DNA from: an uncultured Clostridia bacterium
GTDB taxonomy: Bacteria; Bacillota; Clostridia; TANB77; CAG-508
Assembly (NCBI GenBank): GCA_934149275.1
Contig: CAKPEG010000024.1
Coordinates: 1 to 17,900 of the forward strand
Direction: 5' to 3'
Length of the DNA: 17,900 nucleotides
The position numbers and the translations under genes are program-made. This document shows, in pieces, positions 8,741-16,314 of this stretch. Every line of letters starts with the position of its first letter. Positions within the stretch are counted from its first letter, which is position 1. The notes under the pieces were generated by a model that did no database searches, was not told the DNA's origin, and saw only the letters and a program-made list of their open reading frames with translations.

Positions 8741-9841
8741 TTATTCACCAAAAATAAATTCTCTAAGCGTTGCCAAAACCTCCTGTACCTTTGAAAGTTT
8801 CTTAACTGTAGTCTCCATAGGTAAAAACTCTCCATACTCCTTAGGAATATCAACAACTCTACCATACTTAATAATCTGATTCTTCTTAAACGCAATATCT
8901 TCCATCATTTTCAAGCAAAAATCATCGTAAAAGCTATAATTATCAGGCAAAATCAAATATTTTCTAAACTCAGCCAACTCATCCTCAAACTCTCTAATAT
9001 CATCAAAAGTATCAATTTTAACAAATCTTTTCTTAAAACAATTCTCAATAATCATATTCTGAATTTTCAAACACGTTGAAATAATATTTTTCTTTTTTCC
9101 CTCAATCTGACGTTGCAACAATTTTGGCTTATCTCCATAACTCTCTGAAACCTGTAGCTTATTAGTCAACCTAGATAGCTCATTTTCTAAATGCAACAAT
9201 TTATCAAGTTCCATTTCAACATCATAAAAAGTATCTGGTGTTGAATTACTTATAAAAGCTCGCTCAAACATTGGTGAACTATAAAGTGTACTAAAATACA
9301 AAGCTTCATCACCAGTAAAAAAAGTCATTTGAGAAACTAACGCACATTCCAAAGGATAAAACTCTGGACTCTCTGATACAAAAGACATTCCATAATATGT
9401 AACATTATCAAACATAGGCTCTCTCGCAGTTCTACATGCAATTAATTGAACAGCAGCCTCATTCAAAGCCAAACCAGTTGCACTATTCAAGTCATACAAA
9501 CCAAGTTTAGCAAGATTTCCTTTTTCATCTTTAAATTCCTGTAAATAATGTATGCACTCATGTATTGCTGCAATGTCCATCTTATTTAAATTTAGTTTCT
9601 CGTTAAAATATATTGCATTTTTTCCGTACACATATTTCGCACTAGCATTATCTTCCATACTAGCAATAAACATATCAAGTCTTGATATTTGAATAAAAAG
9701 CTCACTCTGAGAAAGATGCAACTCAGGAAAAGACTGACAAATCTTTTCAGAAATAAAAGAAGCAATCTTATTAATATTCATTGTATCAAGCTTTCTAACA
9801 TTACTTATACCTTCTTTTTTTAATAAAAAACCTATCCCCAT
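8741..9841 (-). CDS. Predicted gluzincin-type zinc metalloprotease, cytoplasmic
   Basis: This 366-residue protein carries H94-E95-C96-I97-H98, the HExxH zinc motif, inside a helix (A-A-I-H-E-C-I-H-Y-L-Q). It is followed 29 residues later by L-N-E-A-A-V-Q (E128), where gluzincins place the third zinc ligand and helix. No signal peptide or membrane segment is visible, so it probably acts inside the cell. Residues about 210-275 are rich in E, K, L and R and may form a coiled coil; the C-terminal part is unassigned. The start is ATG 9841, because AGGAGA (9853-9848) stands six bases upstream; a TTG at 9847 abuts that site. It appears to be a single-gene unit with its own terminator. Catalytic activity is inferred from the motif; the family and substrate are unknown. 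Confidence 0.7.
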   Translation of the reverse strand: MGIGFLLKKEGISNVRKLDTMNINKIASFISEKICQSFPELHLSQSELFIQISRLDMFIASMEDNASAKYVYGKNAIYFNEKLNLNKMDIAAIHECIHYLQEFKDEKGNLAKLGLYDLNSATGLALNEAAVQLIACRTAREPMFDNVTYYGMSFVSESPEFYPLECALVSQMTFFTGDEALYFSTLYSSPMFERAFISNSTPDTFYDVEMELDKLLHLENELSRLTNKLQVSESYGDKPKLLQRQIEGKKKNIISTCLKIQNMIIENCFKKRFVKIDTFDDIREFEDELAEFRKYLILPDNYSFYDDFCLKMMEDIAFKKNQIIKYGRVVDIPKEYGEFLPMETTVKKLSKVQEVLATLREFIFGE

Positions 9842-9847
9842 AGACAA

Positions 9848-9853
9848 TCTCCT
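9848..9853 (-). promoter_or_regulatory. Ribosome binding site that fixes the metalloprotease start
   Basis: AGGAGA is followed by a six-base spacer and ATG 9841. It directly abuts the in-frame TTG at 9847, which rules that codon out as the start. Confidence 0.75.
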
Positions 9854-9873
9854 AAATCTAATTACCTAAGTAT

Positions 9874-9902
9874 ATTATACTAACATTTAATTTGAAAATA
9901 TA
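9874..9902 (-). promoter_or_regulatory. Possible promoter of the metalloprotease gene
   Basis: A perfect -10 TATAAT (9879-9874) lies about 33 bases before the start codon. The best-placed -35 hexamer, 17 bases upstream, is only TATATT, so the call rests on the -10. A hairpin AACATTTT/AAAATGTT (9904-9926) lies immediately upstream. Confidence 0.4.
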
Positions 9903-9938
9903 TAACATTTTAATTAAAAAAATGTTACAAAGCAATAA

Positions 9939-9963
9939 CACTTCGCTAATCTACAGCGAAGTG
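9939..9963 (-). terminator. Stable hairpin between addB and the metalloprotease gene
   Basis: A perfect 9-bp stem CACTTCGCT/AGCGAAGTG encloses a seven-base loop. On the minus strand it is followed by UUAUUGCUUUG, a weak U tract, so it may be a second, backup terminator of the addB unit or a 3'-end stabiliser. Confidence 0.45.
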
Positions 9964-10053
9964 CTTAAACTATTCTTCTGAATTTTGTATAAATTTCTGT
10001 GCATCATTACTTTTTTATAATAGGATGTTTAAAAAGCTTTCTTATTATAGAAC

Positions 10054-10105
10054 AAAAAACGGACTATTTATAACATTTGCACTGATTATAACATTTTTAA
10101 GTCCG
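10054..10105 (-). terminator. Possible addB terminator overlapping its stop codon
   Basis: CGGACT inside the last addB codons (10105-10100) pairs with AGTCCG (10065-10060), followed by six U. The loop is long (34 bases) and contains the addB stop codon. The 11-bp direct repeat TTATAACATTT occurs in the region (10068-10078 and 10086-10096). The long loop makes the call moderate. Confidence 0.45.
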
Positions 10106-13100
10106 CGTCTTCATTCTCATGCGAATTTTGCATAATCTCTTCCATTACAAAATCCTTAGACATATTTCTTATATATCTATACTCGTTGCCTTTTAACTTT
10201 GAATCAAAGTTGCAAATAGCCTTATATTCGCAGTATTCACAAGGCGTTTTTTTAGACATATAATAAGGTTTTATATCAATTTTTCCTTTAAAAATTTCAT
10301 TTGAAATCTCAGAAATTATATGTTTTGTATACTTTTGCAATCTATCAAATTTTTCTCTATCCAAAACGTTTGACTTTGTCTTACTAATGTTTCCTTCCTT
10401 ATCTAAATAAACCGGAACAGAGTCCGAATAGCTTGATGGAGCAATTTTAGTATCCATCATTTTTATAATGTCTATATCTGCAACAACCAAACCTTTCATT
10501 CTAAATTTCTTATTTAGCTGTTTCTTTATCTCATCATCACTCAAATTTTTATCAGCCTTAATAATCGTATCAAGCAAATTAAAATATAAAACACCAGCAG
10601 ACTCAAACTGCTTCTGCTCAGCCATTTCATCTAAATAAGTAAGTAGCTGTATCTGAATTCCAGAAACGACCTGATTTAAATCAACATCCTTAACTGATGA
10701 CTTATAGTCAATTATTCTAACATAAGTATTATCAGCAGTTTTAGCCACATCAACCCTATCAATTTTACCTGTAACAACAACTTGATTACCATTATCCAAA
10801 GTTATCTTCATTGGCTTAAACTCAGCCTTTTCATTAAACTCAATTTCATGACCATATAGCTCAAACTTGCTATTTTTCAACTGATCTATAATATAATCAA
10901 TTGACTCATACACAACCTTTTTAAGTCTTTTCGTCAACACAATAAACTTTGGCGAACTTGAAAAAATATAATTTTTATGCATTCCAAGTTTTTCATTAAT
11001 AATTTCCTCAATAATTTTATACAAATCCTCTTTAGAAATAGTCTTAACATCAAAATCCCTAGCTTCAATCTTAGAAAAAACTTCATCAATAACTTCATGC
11101 ATAAAATTACCTGTGTCCAAAGGTCTAATCTTAAACTCCTCTTCCTCTTGCAATTTCAATCCATATTTTAAATGGAAAGAAAAAGGACATCTTCTATATT
11201 GCTCAAGCCTTGAAACACTCGTACGCAAGCTACCTCCATACATTTTCTTTATATTATCCTCAGTAACTGTTTCTGGAACATTTGAATATTTTGCTCCTCT
11301 TAAAATTCGTTGCATTCTTGTAGATTCATTCTTCTCATACCATGAAATTACATTCTTCCACTCATCATCAATCTTATCAGTATCAATATATTCTTTATAC
11401 TTCTCCACCGCTGAATCTAAAGTTGCCTCTTTTGTTGTTATCTCATAATCCTTTTCAATAACATCACTCTGCTCTTTAATTTTAGGAAAAATCTTTTTAA
11501 TCTGCGCTATTAAAATTGAATTTCTAAGAGCCTTTCCCTCTTCATCAGCAATTGGATAAGACAAATATAATTTTTTCTCTGGAGTAGTAAGCACCTTATA
11601 AATATTAAATTGATTCTCATACAATAATTCAATTGAATTCTTAGCCAATTCAACATTATGTTCTTTTAATAGCTCTCTATCATTATCATTTAAAAATCCC
11701 TCATCTTTAACAACACTTGGAATTATGCCATCATTAAGTCCAACCAAAAATAATGCTTTAATTTCTTTAGATTTTGATCTATCAATATCTCCAAACAATA
11801 CCTGATCAAAAGACGTAGGAATCTTTCCAAATTCAGATTTTGAAATTCCAATCTGAAGAATTTTATTAAATCTATCAAAAGACATTTTCTCATCATCAAA
11901 AATCAAAATCATCTCATCTAAAACATCGAAAAATAGTTTTATACCATTTCTGTACTCCTCAGCAACCTCAATCTGTCCAACCTCTTCAAACTCATCAGCC
12001 TTATCTAAAATTCTTTGCTGAACACCATTTCTTTGAATAAACTCATACAAGCAAAAACTGATTTCTTTAGCCGTTTTCTCACCTTGAAGTCTTTTTTTAA
12101 AATCTAGTATAGGCACAATTATCTTGTTTTTCGTAGCATTAATTCTTTCTTGAATATCATTTTTTTCCTCATATTCAAAATCACCCTTATACCACTTTGT
12201 ACCTCTTATCCCCCATTTATTAACATAGTTTTCTAGCAAAAATATGTCATCATCGGGCACGTCTAAAATACCAGATTTTATATAAGAAAACATCGCCTCA
12301 TATGAAAAATTCGTCGTAAAAATATTAAGCAAAGAAACAATATATTTCATAAGAACATTGTTATTAATATCCTTTTTCTCATCAATAAAAACCGGAATAT
12401 TAAACTTATCAAACACAGATTTAACATCACTTGAATATGTATCAATATTTGCACAAACAACAGCAATATCTCTAAATCTATATTCATCTTCCTTAACCAA
12501 TTTCAAAATAGTTTTAGCAACATTCTCAATTTCACTCATTGGAGTTTGTGCTGAAAATACCGAAATATCCTCAGTTTCATTCTCCCACTTAGTAGGACTA
12601 ACTGAATATATACTCTTTTCTAGGTTTTGAAGCTCTTTGCTTAAAAATTTTTTAGGCTCTCCCATATCAATTCTATCTATAAAACAACCATTTCTCTCAG
12701 CAATTTCAAGCAATCTATCAGCAGTAATTTTATTAAAATAATAAATACTTTCATCCATGTTATCCACTTTTTCTAAAGAATCTGTGCAAATCGTAACAGT
12801 AATCTCTTTAGCAAGAGTGCATAACTTCTCTATTATCTGATACTCATTTGGTGTAAATCCAGCAAACTCGTCAATATAAATTACAGCATCATTAAAAAAA
12901 TCTACAAGTTCAATATTTTGTGCAAGTAAATCCAATCTATCTGCTTCATCAATATAATTTCCTTCAATTCTCTTTTGATATTTTTCTAAAATATTTTTTG
13001 TATCTGTAAGTTTAAGTTGCAAATACTTATCATCAACTTTTTCAATTGTATCTTCAAGCATTTTATAATTCACATTATGCTTCTTAAACTCAGTTATCAT

Positions 13101-13457
13101 ACGCAAAGCCAATTCCAAATTCTTATCCGAACTACGCAAAAAATTCATATTTTTCTTTAGTGAATCAATCGCATCATACACAATCATTGACTTTCCAATT
13201 TTAGATAAATGAGAAGTAACATTTCCAAGGACTTCTTGAATAACCCTATCCGCCATTCTGCTAAGTGTAAGCACTTCAGCATTTATACTACTATTTCCAT
13301 CAATTGTTTCAAGCAAATGATTCTCCGCAGAAAAAGAGAACTGCTCTGGAACAACAATATATATCTTATTTTTATCTTTAATTTTTTCCTTAATTTCTTT
13401 AAAAATCTCTGTGGTCTTTCCCGAACCACTTTTTCCATAAATAATTCGAAACTCCAT
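10086..13457 (-). CDS. addB: ATP-dependent helicase/nuclease subunit B (AddB)
   Basis: AddB partners AddA in the helicase-nuclease that resects double-strand breaks and loads RecA. The 1123 residues match the family length. The Walker A motif G8-K-S-G-S-G-K-T15 opens the protein. The C-terminal RecB-like nuclease shows H787, G-K-I-D900-R and I-I-D917-Y-K919, the expected metal-binding and catalytic residues. Four cysteines, C757 (R-R-C-P-F-S-F) and C1073-x2-C1076-x5-C1082, are placed as the iron-sulfur ligands that staple the nuclease domain in AddB. All diagnostic residues are present, so the protein should be active. It starts one base after the glycosylase stop, with AAGGAG upstream. addA is not next to it in this window: the next gene downstream is the metalloprotease. 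Confidence 0.95.
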   Translation of the reverse strand: MEFRIIYGKSGSGKTTEIFKEIKEKIKDKNKIYIVVPEQFSFSAENHLLETIDGNSSINAEVLTLSRMADRVIQEVLGNVTSHLSKIGKSMIVYDAIDSLKKNMNFLRSSDKNLELALRMITEFKKHNVNYKMLEDTIEKVDDKYLQLKLTDTKNILEKYQKRIEGNYIDEADRLDLLAQNIELVDFFNDAVIYIDEFAGFTPNEYQIIEKLCTLAKEITVTICTDSLEKVDNMDESIYYFNKITADRLLEIAERNGCFIDRIDMGEPKKFLSKELQNLEKSIYSVSPTKWENETEDISVFSAQTPMSEIENVAKTILKLVKEDEYRFRDIAVVCANIDTYSSDVKSVFDKFNIPVFIDEKKDINNNVLMKYIVSLLNIFTTNFSYEAMFSYIKSGILDVPDDDIFLLENYVNKWGIRGTKWYKGDFEYEEKNDIQERINATKNKIIVPILDFKKRLQGEKTAKEISFCLYEFIQRNGVQQRILDKADEFEEVGQIEVAEEYRNGIKLFFDVLDEMILIFDDEKMSFDRFNKILQIGISKSEFGKIPTSFDQVLFGDIDRSKSKEIKALFLVGLNDGIIPSVVKDEGFLNDNDRELLKEHNVELAKNSIELLYENQFNIYKVLTTPEKKLYLSYPIADEEGKALRNSILIAQIKKIFPKIKEQSDVIEKDYEITTKEATLDSAVEKYKEYIDTDKIDDEWKNVISWYEKNESTRMQRILRGAKYSNVPETVTEDNIKKMYGGSLRTSVSRLEQYRRCPFSFHLKYGLKLQEEEEFKIRPLDTGNFMHEVIDEVFSKIEARDFDVKTISKEDLYKIIEEIINEKLGMHKNYIFSSSPKFIVLTKRLKKVVYESIDYIIDQLKNSKFELYGHEIEFNEKAEFKPMKITLDNGNQVVVTGKIDRVDVAKTADNTYVRIIDYKSSVKDVDLNQVVSGIQIQLLTYLDEMAEQKQFESAGVLYFNLLDTIIKADKNLSDDEIKKQLNKKFRMKGLVVADIDIIKMMDTKIAPSSYSDSVPVYLDKEGNISKTKSNVLDREKFDRLQKYTKHIISEISNEIFKGKIDIKPYYMSKKTPCEYCEYKAICNFDSKLKGNEYRYIRNMSKDFVMEEIMQNSHENEDADLKML

Positions 13458-13458
13458 T

Positions 13459-14013
13459 TTACTCCTTATTTGCTTCTCTTACTACTTCTTTTAAATCATT
13501 CCAAAAATCAATCTTTTTAGACACATCCCTTAGTAACGCAGCTGGATGAAAAGTTGGCATATATTTTATTCCTTTTCTCTCAACCCATTTTCCTCTTGAA
13601 GCCGTTATAGAATACTCTTTTCCAAGAATAGCCTTTAAAGCCACACTTCCCAATAAAACAATTATCTCAGGCTTAACTAACATCACTTGACTTCTTAAAT
13701 AATCCAAACAAGCATTAACCTCATCTTGCTCTGGATTCCTATTCATTGGTGGTCTGCACTTCACAACATTTGCAATATACACTTCTTCCCTATCTATTCC
13801 AATTCCTTTAAACGCCTGATTCATAAGTTTACCAGCCTTACCAACAAAAGGTATTCCCTGAATATCCTCGTCCGCCCCAGGGCCTTCACCAATAAACATT
13901 ATCTTAGCATCCTTATTTCCAACTCCAAGTACAATATTAGTACGATTATTACACAATTTACATTTGTTACAATTTTGTATTCCGTTTTCTAGTTCCTCAA
14001 ATGTTTCATACAT
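13459..14013 (-). CDS. Family 4 uracil-DNA glycosylase with iron-sulfur cluster
   Basis: The enzyme removes uracil from DNA, starting base excision repair. The 184 residues carry the family 4 features: cluster cysteines C15-x2-C18 and C86 (V-V-K-C-R-P-P) with C102; the active-site loop G42-E-G-P-G-A-D-E-D50; G-K-A-G-K-L (58-63); and H156-P-A-A-L-L. Length is normal for the bacterial single-domain form. The start ATG 14013 lies 21 bases after the pgeF stop, with GGTGAT as a weak ribosome binding site. The 1-base gap to addB suggests translational coupling of two DNA repair genes. No odd residues were seen. Confidence 0.93.
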   Translation of the reverse strand: MYETFEELENGIQNCNKCKLCNNRTNIVLGVGNKDAKIMFIGEGPGADEDIQGIPFVGKAGKLMNQAFKGIGIDREEVYIANVVKCRPPMNRNPEQDEVNACLDYLRSQVMLVKPEIIVLLGSVALKAILGKEYSITASRGKWVERKGIKYMPTFHPAALLRDVSKKIDFWNDLKEVVREANKE

Positions 14014-14034
14014 TTCAACATCACCATTTCTCTT

Positions 14035-14841
14035 CTATTCTGTTGGCAAGCTTATAATAGCAGTTGACAATTTATATTCTTTTCCCTCTCCTCTAAAAGA
14101 ATGAATCACATCACTATTACATAAGCTACAAATTCCACAGTCATAAATATTTCTCTTCTCAATACCTTTTCTCTTTAGTAACTCATTATTTATTCCAACC
14201 GTATCTATAAAATATTTTCCTTGATTATATCCATTTAAAATGAAATCATTTATATTATCCAAGAAAGAAAATTTATCATGAAACATCTCTTTAACATCTG
14301 TATCCACTTCAAAACAGCACTTTCTAATGCTAGGGCAAATACACACAATAATATCTTCTGGATTAGAATCATATTTACTCATCATCAAATCAACAGTATT
14401 CTCTATAATCCTTTGATATGAACCTTTCCAACCCGAATGAACATTAGCAATAACTTTTTTCTTTTTATCATATAACAAATACAAAATACAATCTGCATTC
14501 GTTGTCGCCAAAACAATTCCTTCTTTTTGAGTAATTAACCCATCCACATCTTTAAGCAAAAATGGCTCATAAACAGAATCTATGCACTTTACAACATTCG
14601 TATGACTTTGCATTGGTCTAACAACATTTTTGTAATCCACACCAATACATTCACACAAATTCTTATAACTCTGTTTTTCCAAATCTTTATCCAAAGATTT
14701 TCCTATGTATTTTAAATTTAAATTATCGCTTTTCAAAGCATATGCATGATTAACACCCAAATTTAATAGAACTCTAAATTGAATATAATTCATTCCATTT
14801 TTGGATGTCTGCATAACAATTTCATTTGTTAAATCTCTCAT
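14035..14841 (-). CDS. pgeF: Laccase-domain multicopper-oxidase-like protein, PgeF/YfiH family
   Basis: This family (YfiH, YlmD, human LACC1/FAMIN) was first called polyphenol oxidase; members are now linked to purine nucleoside phosphorolysis/deamination and to peptidoglycan editing. The 268 residues contain the three zinc-binding positions: H80 in Q-S-H-T-N, C118 in T-N-A-D-C and H135 in N-V-H-S-G-W-K-G. A late motif, C-P-S-I-R-K-C-C-F-E-V-D, matches the conserved GPxIxxCxxEV region with changes. ATG 14841 is preceded by GGAAGG with an 8-base spacer. It is the first gene of the unit with the glycosylase and addB. The exact substrate cannot be read from sequence. Confidence 0.88.
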   Translation of the reverse strand: MRDLTNEIVMQTSKNGMNYIQFRVLLNLGVNHAYALKSDNLNLKYIGKSLDKDLEKQSYKNLCECIGVDYKNVVRPMQSHTNVVKCIDSVYEPFLLKDVDGLITQKEGIVLATTNADCILYLLYDKKKKVIANVHSGWKGSYQRIIENTVDLMMSKYDSNPEDIIVCICPSIRKCCFEVDTDVKEMFHDKFSFLDNINDFILNGYNQGKYFIDTVGINNELLKRKGIEKRNIYDCGICSLCNSDVIHSFRGEGKEYKLSTAIISLPTE

Positions 14842-14865
14842 CTATATTACCTTCCATTAGCACAT

Positions 14866-14894
14866 ATCATATCATTAAATTTCACAATTTACAA
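14866..14894 (-). promoter_or_regulatory. Promoter of the pgeF-glycosylase-addB unit
   Basis: A -35 TTGTAA (14894-14889), 17-base spacer and -10 TATGAT (14871-14866) give a leader of about 18 bases before the start codon. One mismatch from consensus in the -10, two in the -35. Confidence 0.55.
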
Positions 14895-14929
14895 TTAAAA
14901 TTTAAGATATTTATAAGACAAATTTTGAC

Positions 14930-15055
14930 AAAAATATTATAGTTAATTTTTGAAATGACGCGCAGTTTGAGAGTTTTTGTCAGGCATACTAAACAAAGTT
15001 TAGTTGGCCGTAAAATCTCTCAGCAAGGAATTAAAAAATTAACTATAATATTTTT
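14930..15055 (+). repeat. Structured inverted-repeat element, copy A
   Basis: Perfect 22-bp arms (14930-14951 and 15034-15055) flank 82 bases. Inside, TGAGAG-TTTT pairs with AAAA-T-CTCTCA, and GGC-AT-ACTAAAC pairs with GTTTAGT-TG-GCC around an AAA loop, so the whole element can fold as one long hairpin. The core (14957-15028) is homologous to copy B read on the other strand. It is non-coding, between the terminator at 15221-15253 and the pgeF promoter. It may be a MITE-like element or a structured RNA; no known family is claimed. Confidence 0.85.
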
Positions 15056-15075
15056 TATTAATTTTTTATATTTTT

Positions 15076-15197
15076 AAAGATAATTAAATTAATTTTTGTT
15101 ACTTGCAAAGAGATTTTACCACTCCTTAAACTTCGTTTAAGCGTTAGATAAAAACTCTCAAACTGTGCGTCACTAAAAATTAAATTTAATTATCTTT
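15076..15197 (-). repeat. Structured inverted-repeat element, copy B, opposite orientation
   Basis: The arms (15076-15097 and 15175-15197) match over 22 positions with one bulged base. The core on the minus strand (15171-15102) shares GACGC-CAGTTTGAGAG, a T run and TAAAATCTCT with copy A. Its tip is the perfect stem CTTAAAC/GTTTAAG with a GAA loop (15125-15141). Arm and tip sequences differ from copy A, but pairing is kept. The two copies point toward each other, about 20 bases apart. Confidence 0.8.
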
Positions 15198-15220
15198 TTT
15201 ATTCTTATACTACTATACTC

Positions 15221-15253
15221 AAAAAATGAGGGGAAAACTCCCCTCATTTTTTT
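15221..15253 (-). terminator. Strong terminator of the murF-yqeK-hypothetical unit
   Basis: ATGAGGGG (15226-15233) pairs with CCCCTCAT (15240-15247) around a six-base loop, with A and T runs on either side. It overlaps the stop codon of the small membrane protein and can act in both directions. Confidence 0.9.
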
Positions 15254-15665
15254 AATCAAATCTTGTAACTTGGAAACCATTCTGCCATTTTTCATACCGA
15301 ACCCTGTTCTCGACTTTCTGAACTTCTACATACTTTTCCTGAACACAGTCCCAATCATCTTTCCGAAAAGACTTCTCCTTGTCCTTAACTCTATCATAGC
15401 AATCAAGGGCAATAGCGATAACATAGTCCATTTCATCCAAGAAAAACTTCAAATTTTCAGGATCATACTTGACCTGAATATGCTCAGTGCAGAACGTCTT
15501 AACACCTGGTTGATTTTTCGCTCTCAGATAGGTATTATAAATTTGTATAAGCTCCTCAGCATAAACTACAAAAGTATAGCCATCTGAGACCGTTCTTCCG
15601 ACATAATAGCACCAAATCAGAAAAACACCGAGTAACACAATTGCAATAATAATTCCATACCGCAT
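15252..15665 (-). CDS. Small membrane-anchored protein of unknown function
   Basis: I do not recognise this 137-residue protein. Residues 4-22 form one hydrophobic segment right after M-R-Y; the remaining 115 residues are hydrophilic, alpha-helical in look, and rich in D, E, K, Y and W, with scattered cysteines that form no clear metal motif. A single-pass protein with the bulk outside the cell, or a lipid-facing anchor, is likely. The start is ATG 15665: AAGGAGG (15680-15674) stands eight bases upstream, while the frame extended to 15728 would run into yqeK and across a promoter. G+C is about 38% by hand count over six 60-base lines, against about 30% in neighbouring lines, which suggests separate origin. 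Confidence 0.75.
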   Translation of the reverse strand: MRYGIIIAIVLLGVFLIWCYYVGRTVSDGYTFVVYAEELIQIYNTYLRAKNQPGVKTFCTEHIQVKYDPENLKFFLDEMDYVIAIALDCYDRVKDKEKSFRKDDWDCVQEKYVEVQKVENRVRYEKWQNGFQVTRFD

Positions 15666-15673
15666 ACTCCGTA

Positions 15674-15680
15674 CCTCCTT
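15674..15680 (-). promoter_or_regulatory. Ribosome binding site that fixes the start of the small membrane protein
   Basis: Consensus AAGGAGG with an eight-base spacer to ATG 15665. It rules out the 21-codon longer form that starts at 15728. Confidence 0.85.
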
Positions 15681-15699
15681 CAGATTTTTAGTATTGGTA

Positions 15700-15728
15700 A
15701 TTATATCACAAAAAGGTTGATATATCAA
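15700..15728 (-). promoter_or_regulatory. Strong promoter with palindrome before the small membrane protein
   Basis: A -35 TTGATA (15728-15723), 17-base spacer and perfect -10 TATAAT (15705-15700) preceded by TGA (extended -10). It overlaps the yqeK stop codon. The -35 lies inside the perfect 12-bp palindrome TTGATATATCAA (15717-15728), a candidate operator. Confidence 0.7.
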
Positions 15729-16294
15729 TCCTTACGCTCATTTATATATTGATTTCTTGCTTCAATTGTCTGAACATTAATAGTTTTTCCTTTTTCAATT
15801 CTTTCCAAAATAGTTCTATTCATACATTCGATAACTGCAGCGTTCAAATCCTTTTTAGCAAGTTCATACACTTCAGTAGTTCCAGCATATTTTCTATCTT
15901 TACCCGTAGAATCAGCAACATACAAAATCTCAGCAAGCAAACTCATATCTTTTTCTCCAAGCGTATGACTATTTATAGCCTTTACCATATCAGGCGTATA
16001 TCCAAATTCTTCTTCACAAATTTTAGCTCCAACAGGCGCATGTAACATTCCCGGGCTTTTAAGTTCAAAATCACTAACAGGTAAATTACGATCTTTCATA
16101 AATTTAATTTTATCCTCATGACTCATCTCTTTAGCGATATCATGTGCTATACCAAGTAATCTAGCTTTTTTAACATCAGCACCATATATTTTTGCATACT
16201 CAACACATCTTTCTTCAACACATTCAGAATGATAAAATCTTTTTTCTGATAATCTCTTCTTTACTTCATTTTTTACTTCTTCATATTCTTTCAT
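15725..16294 (-). CDS. yqeK: YqeK-type HD-domain diadenosine tetraphosphatase (symmetrical)
   Basis: YqeK hydrolyses Ap4A to two ADP with a di-iron HD domain. The 189 residues show H22 (F-Y-H-S-E-C-V), H51-D52 (G-I-A-H-D-I-A-K-E), H85 (M-L-H-A-P-V-G-A), H110 (I-N-S-H-T-L-G) and D128 (Y-V-A-D), the expected metal ligands in order. Where most relatives have a D-x-I-E-P-x-R segment, this one reads D-S-T-G-K-D-R, keeping the arginine but not E-P. The start ATG has GGAG six bases upstream. It follows murF by 20 bases and is not next to nadD, its usual partner. Family assignment is firm; retained substrate choice is inferred. Confidence 0.88.
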   Translation of the reverse strand: MKEYEEVKNEVKKRLSEKRFYHSECVEERCVEYAKIYGADVKKARLLGIAHDIAKEMSHEDKIKFMKDRNLPVSDFELKSPGMLHAPVGAKICEEEFGYTPDMVKAINSHTLGEKDMSLLAEILYVADSTGKDRKYAGTTEVYELAKKDLNAAVIECMNRTILERIEKGKTINVQTIEARNQYINERKD

Positions 16295-16314
16295 ATTTGC
16301 TCCATTTTCTAATT

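Noticed and set aside
9845..9847. TTG start for the metalloprotease.
   Set aside because: It abuts the ribosome binding site; ATG 9841 has correct spacing.
10015..10050. AT-only inverted repeat TATAATAGG/CTTATTATA downstream of addB.
   Set aside because: The stem is almost all A-T, and on the minus strand it is followed by A rather than U, so it is a poor terminator. It is likely chance in AT-rich DNA.
14955..15077. A 40-codon plus-strand frame starting ATG inside element A, beginning M-T-R-S-L-R-V-F and ending in a hydrophobic tail.
   Set aside because: It lies exactly over the hairpin element and has no ribosome binding site, and the matching frame in copy B stops after nine codons. The conserved feature is base pairing, not protein.
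14842..15251. Possible riboswitch or T-box leader upstream of pgeF.
   Set aside because: The hairpins lie upstream of the predicted pgeF promoter and form symmetrical inverted repeats; no conserved riboswitch core motif was seen.
15666..15728. N-terminal extension of the small membrane protein by 21 codons.
   Set aside because: The region contains the promoter and consensus ribosome binding site for ATG 15665 and overlaps the end of yqeK.
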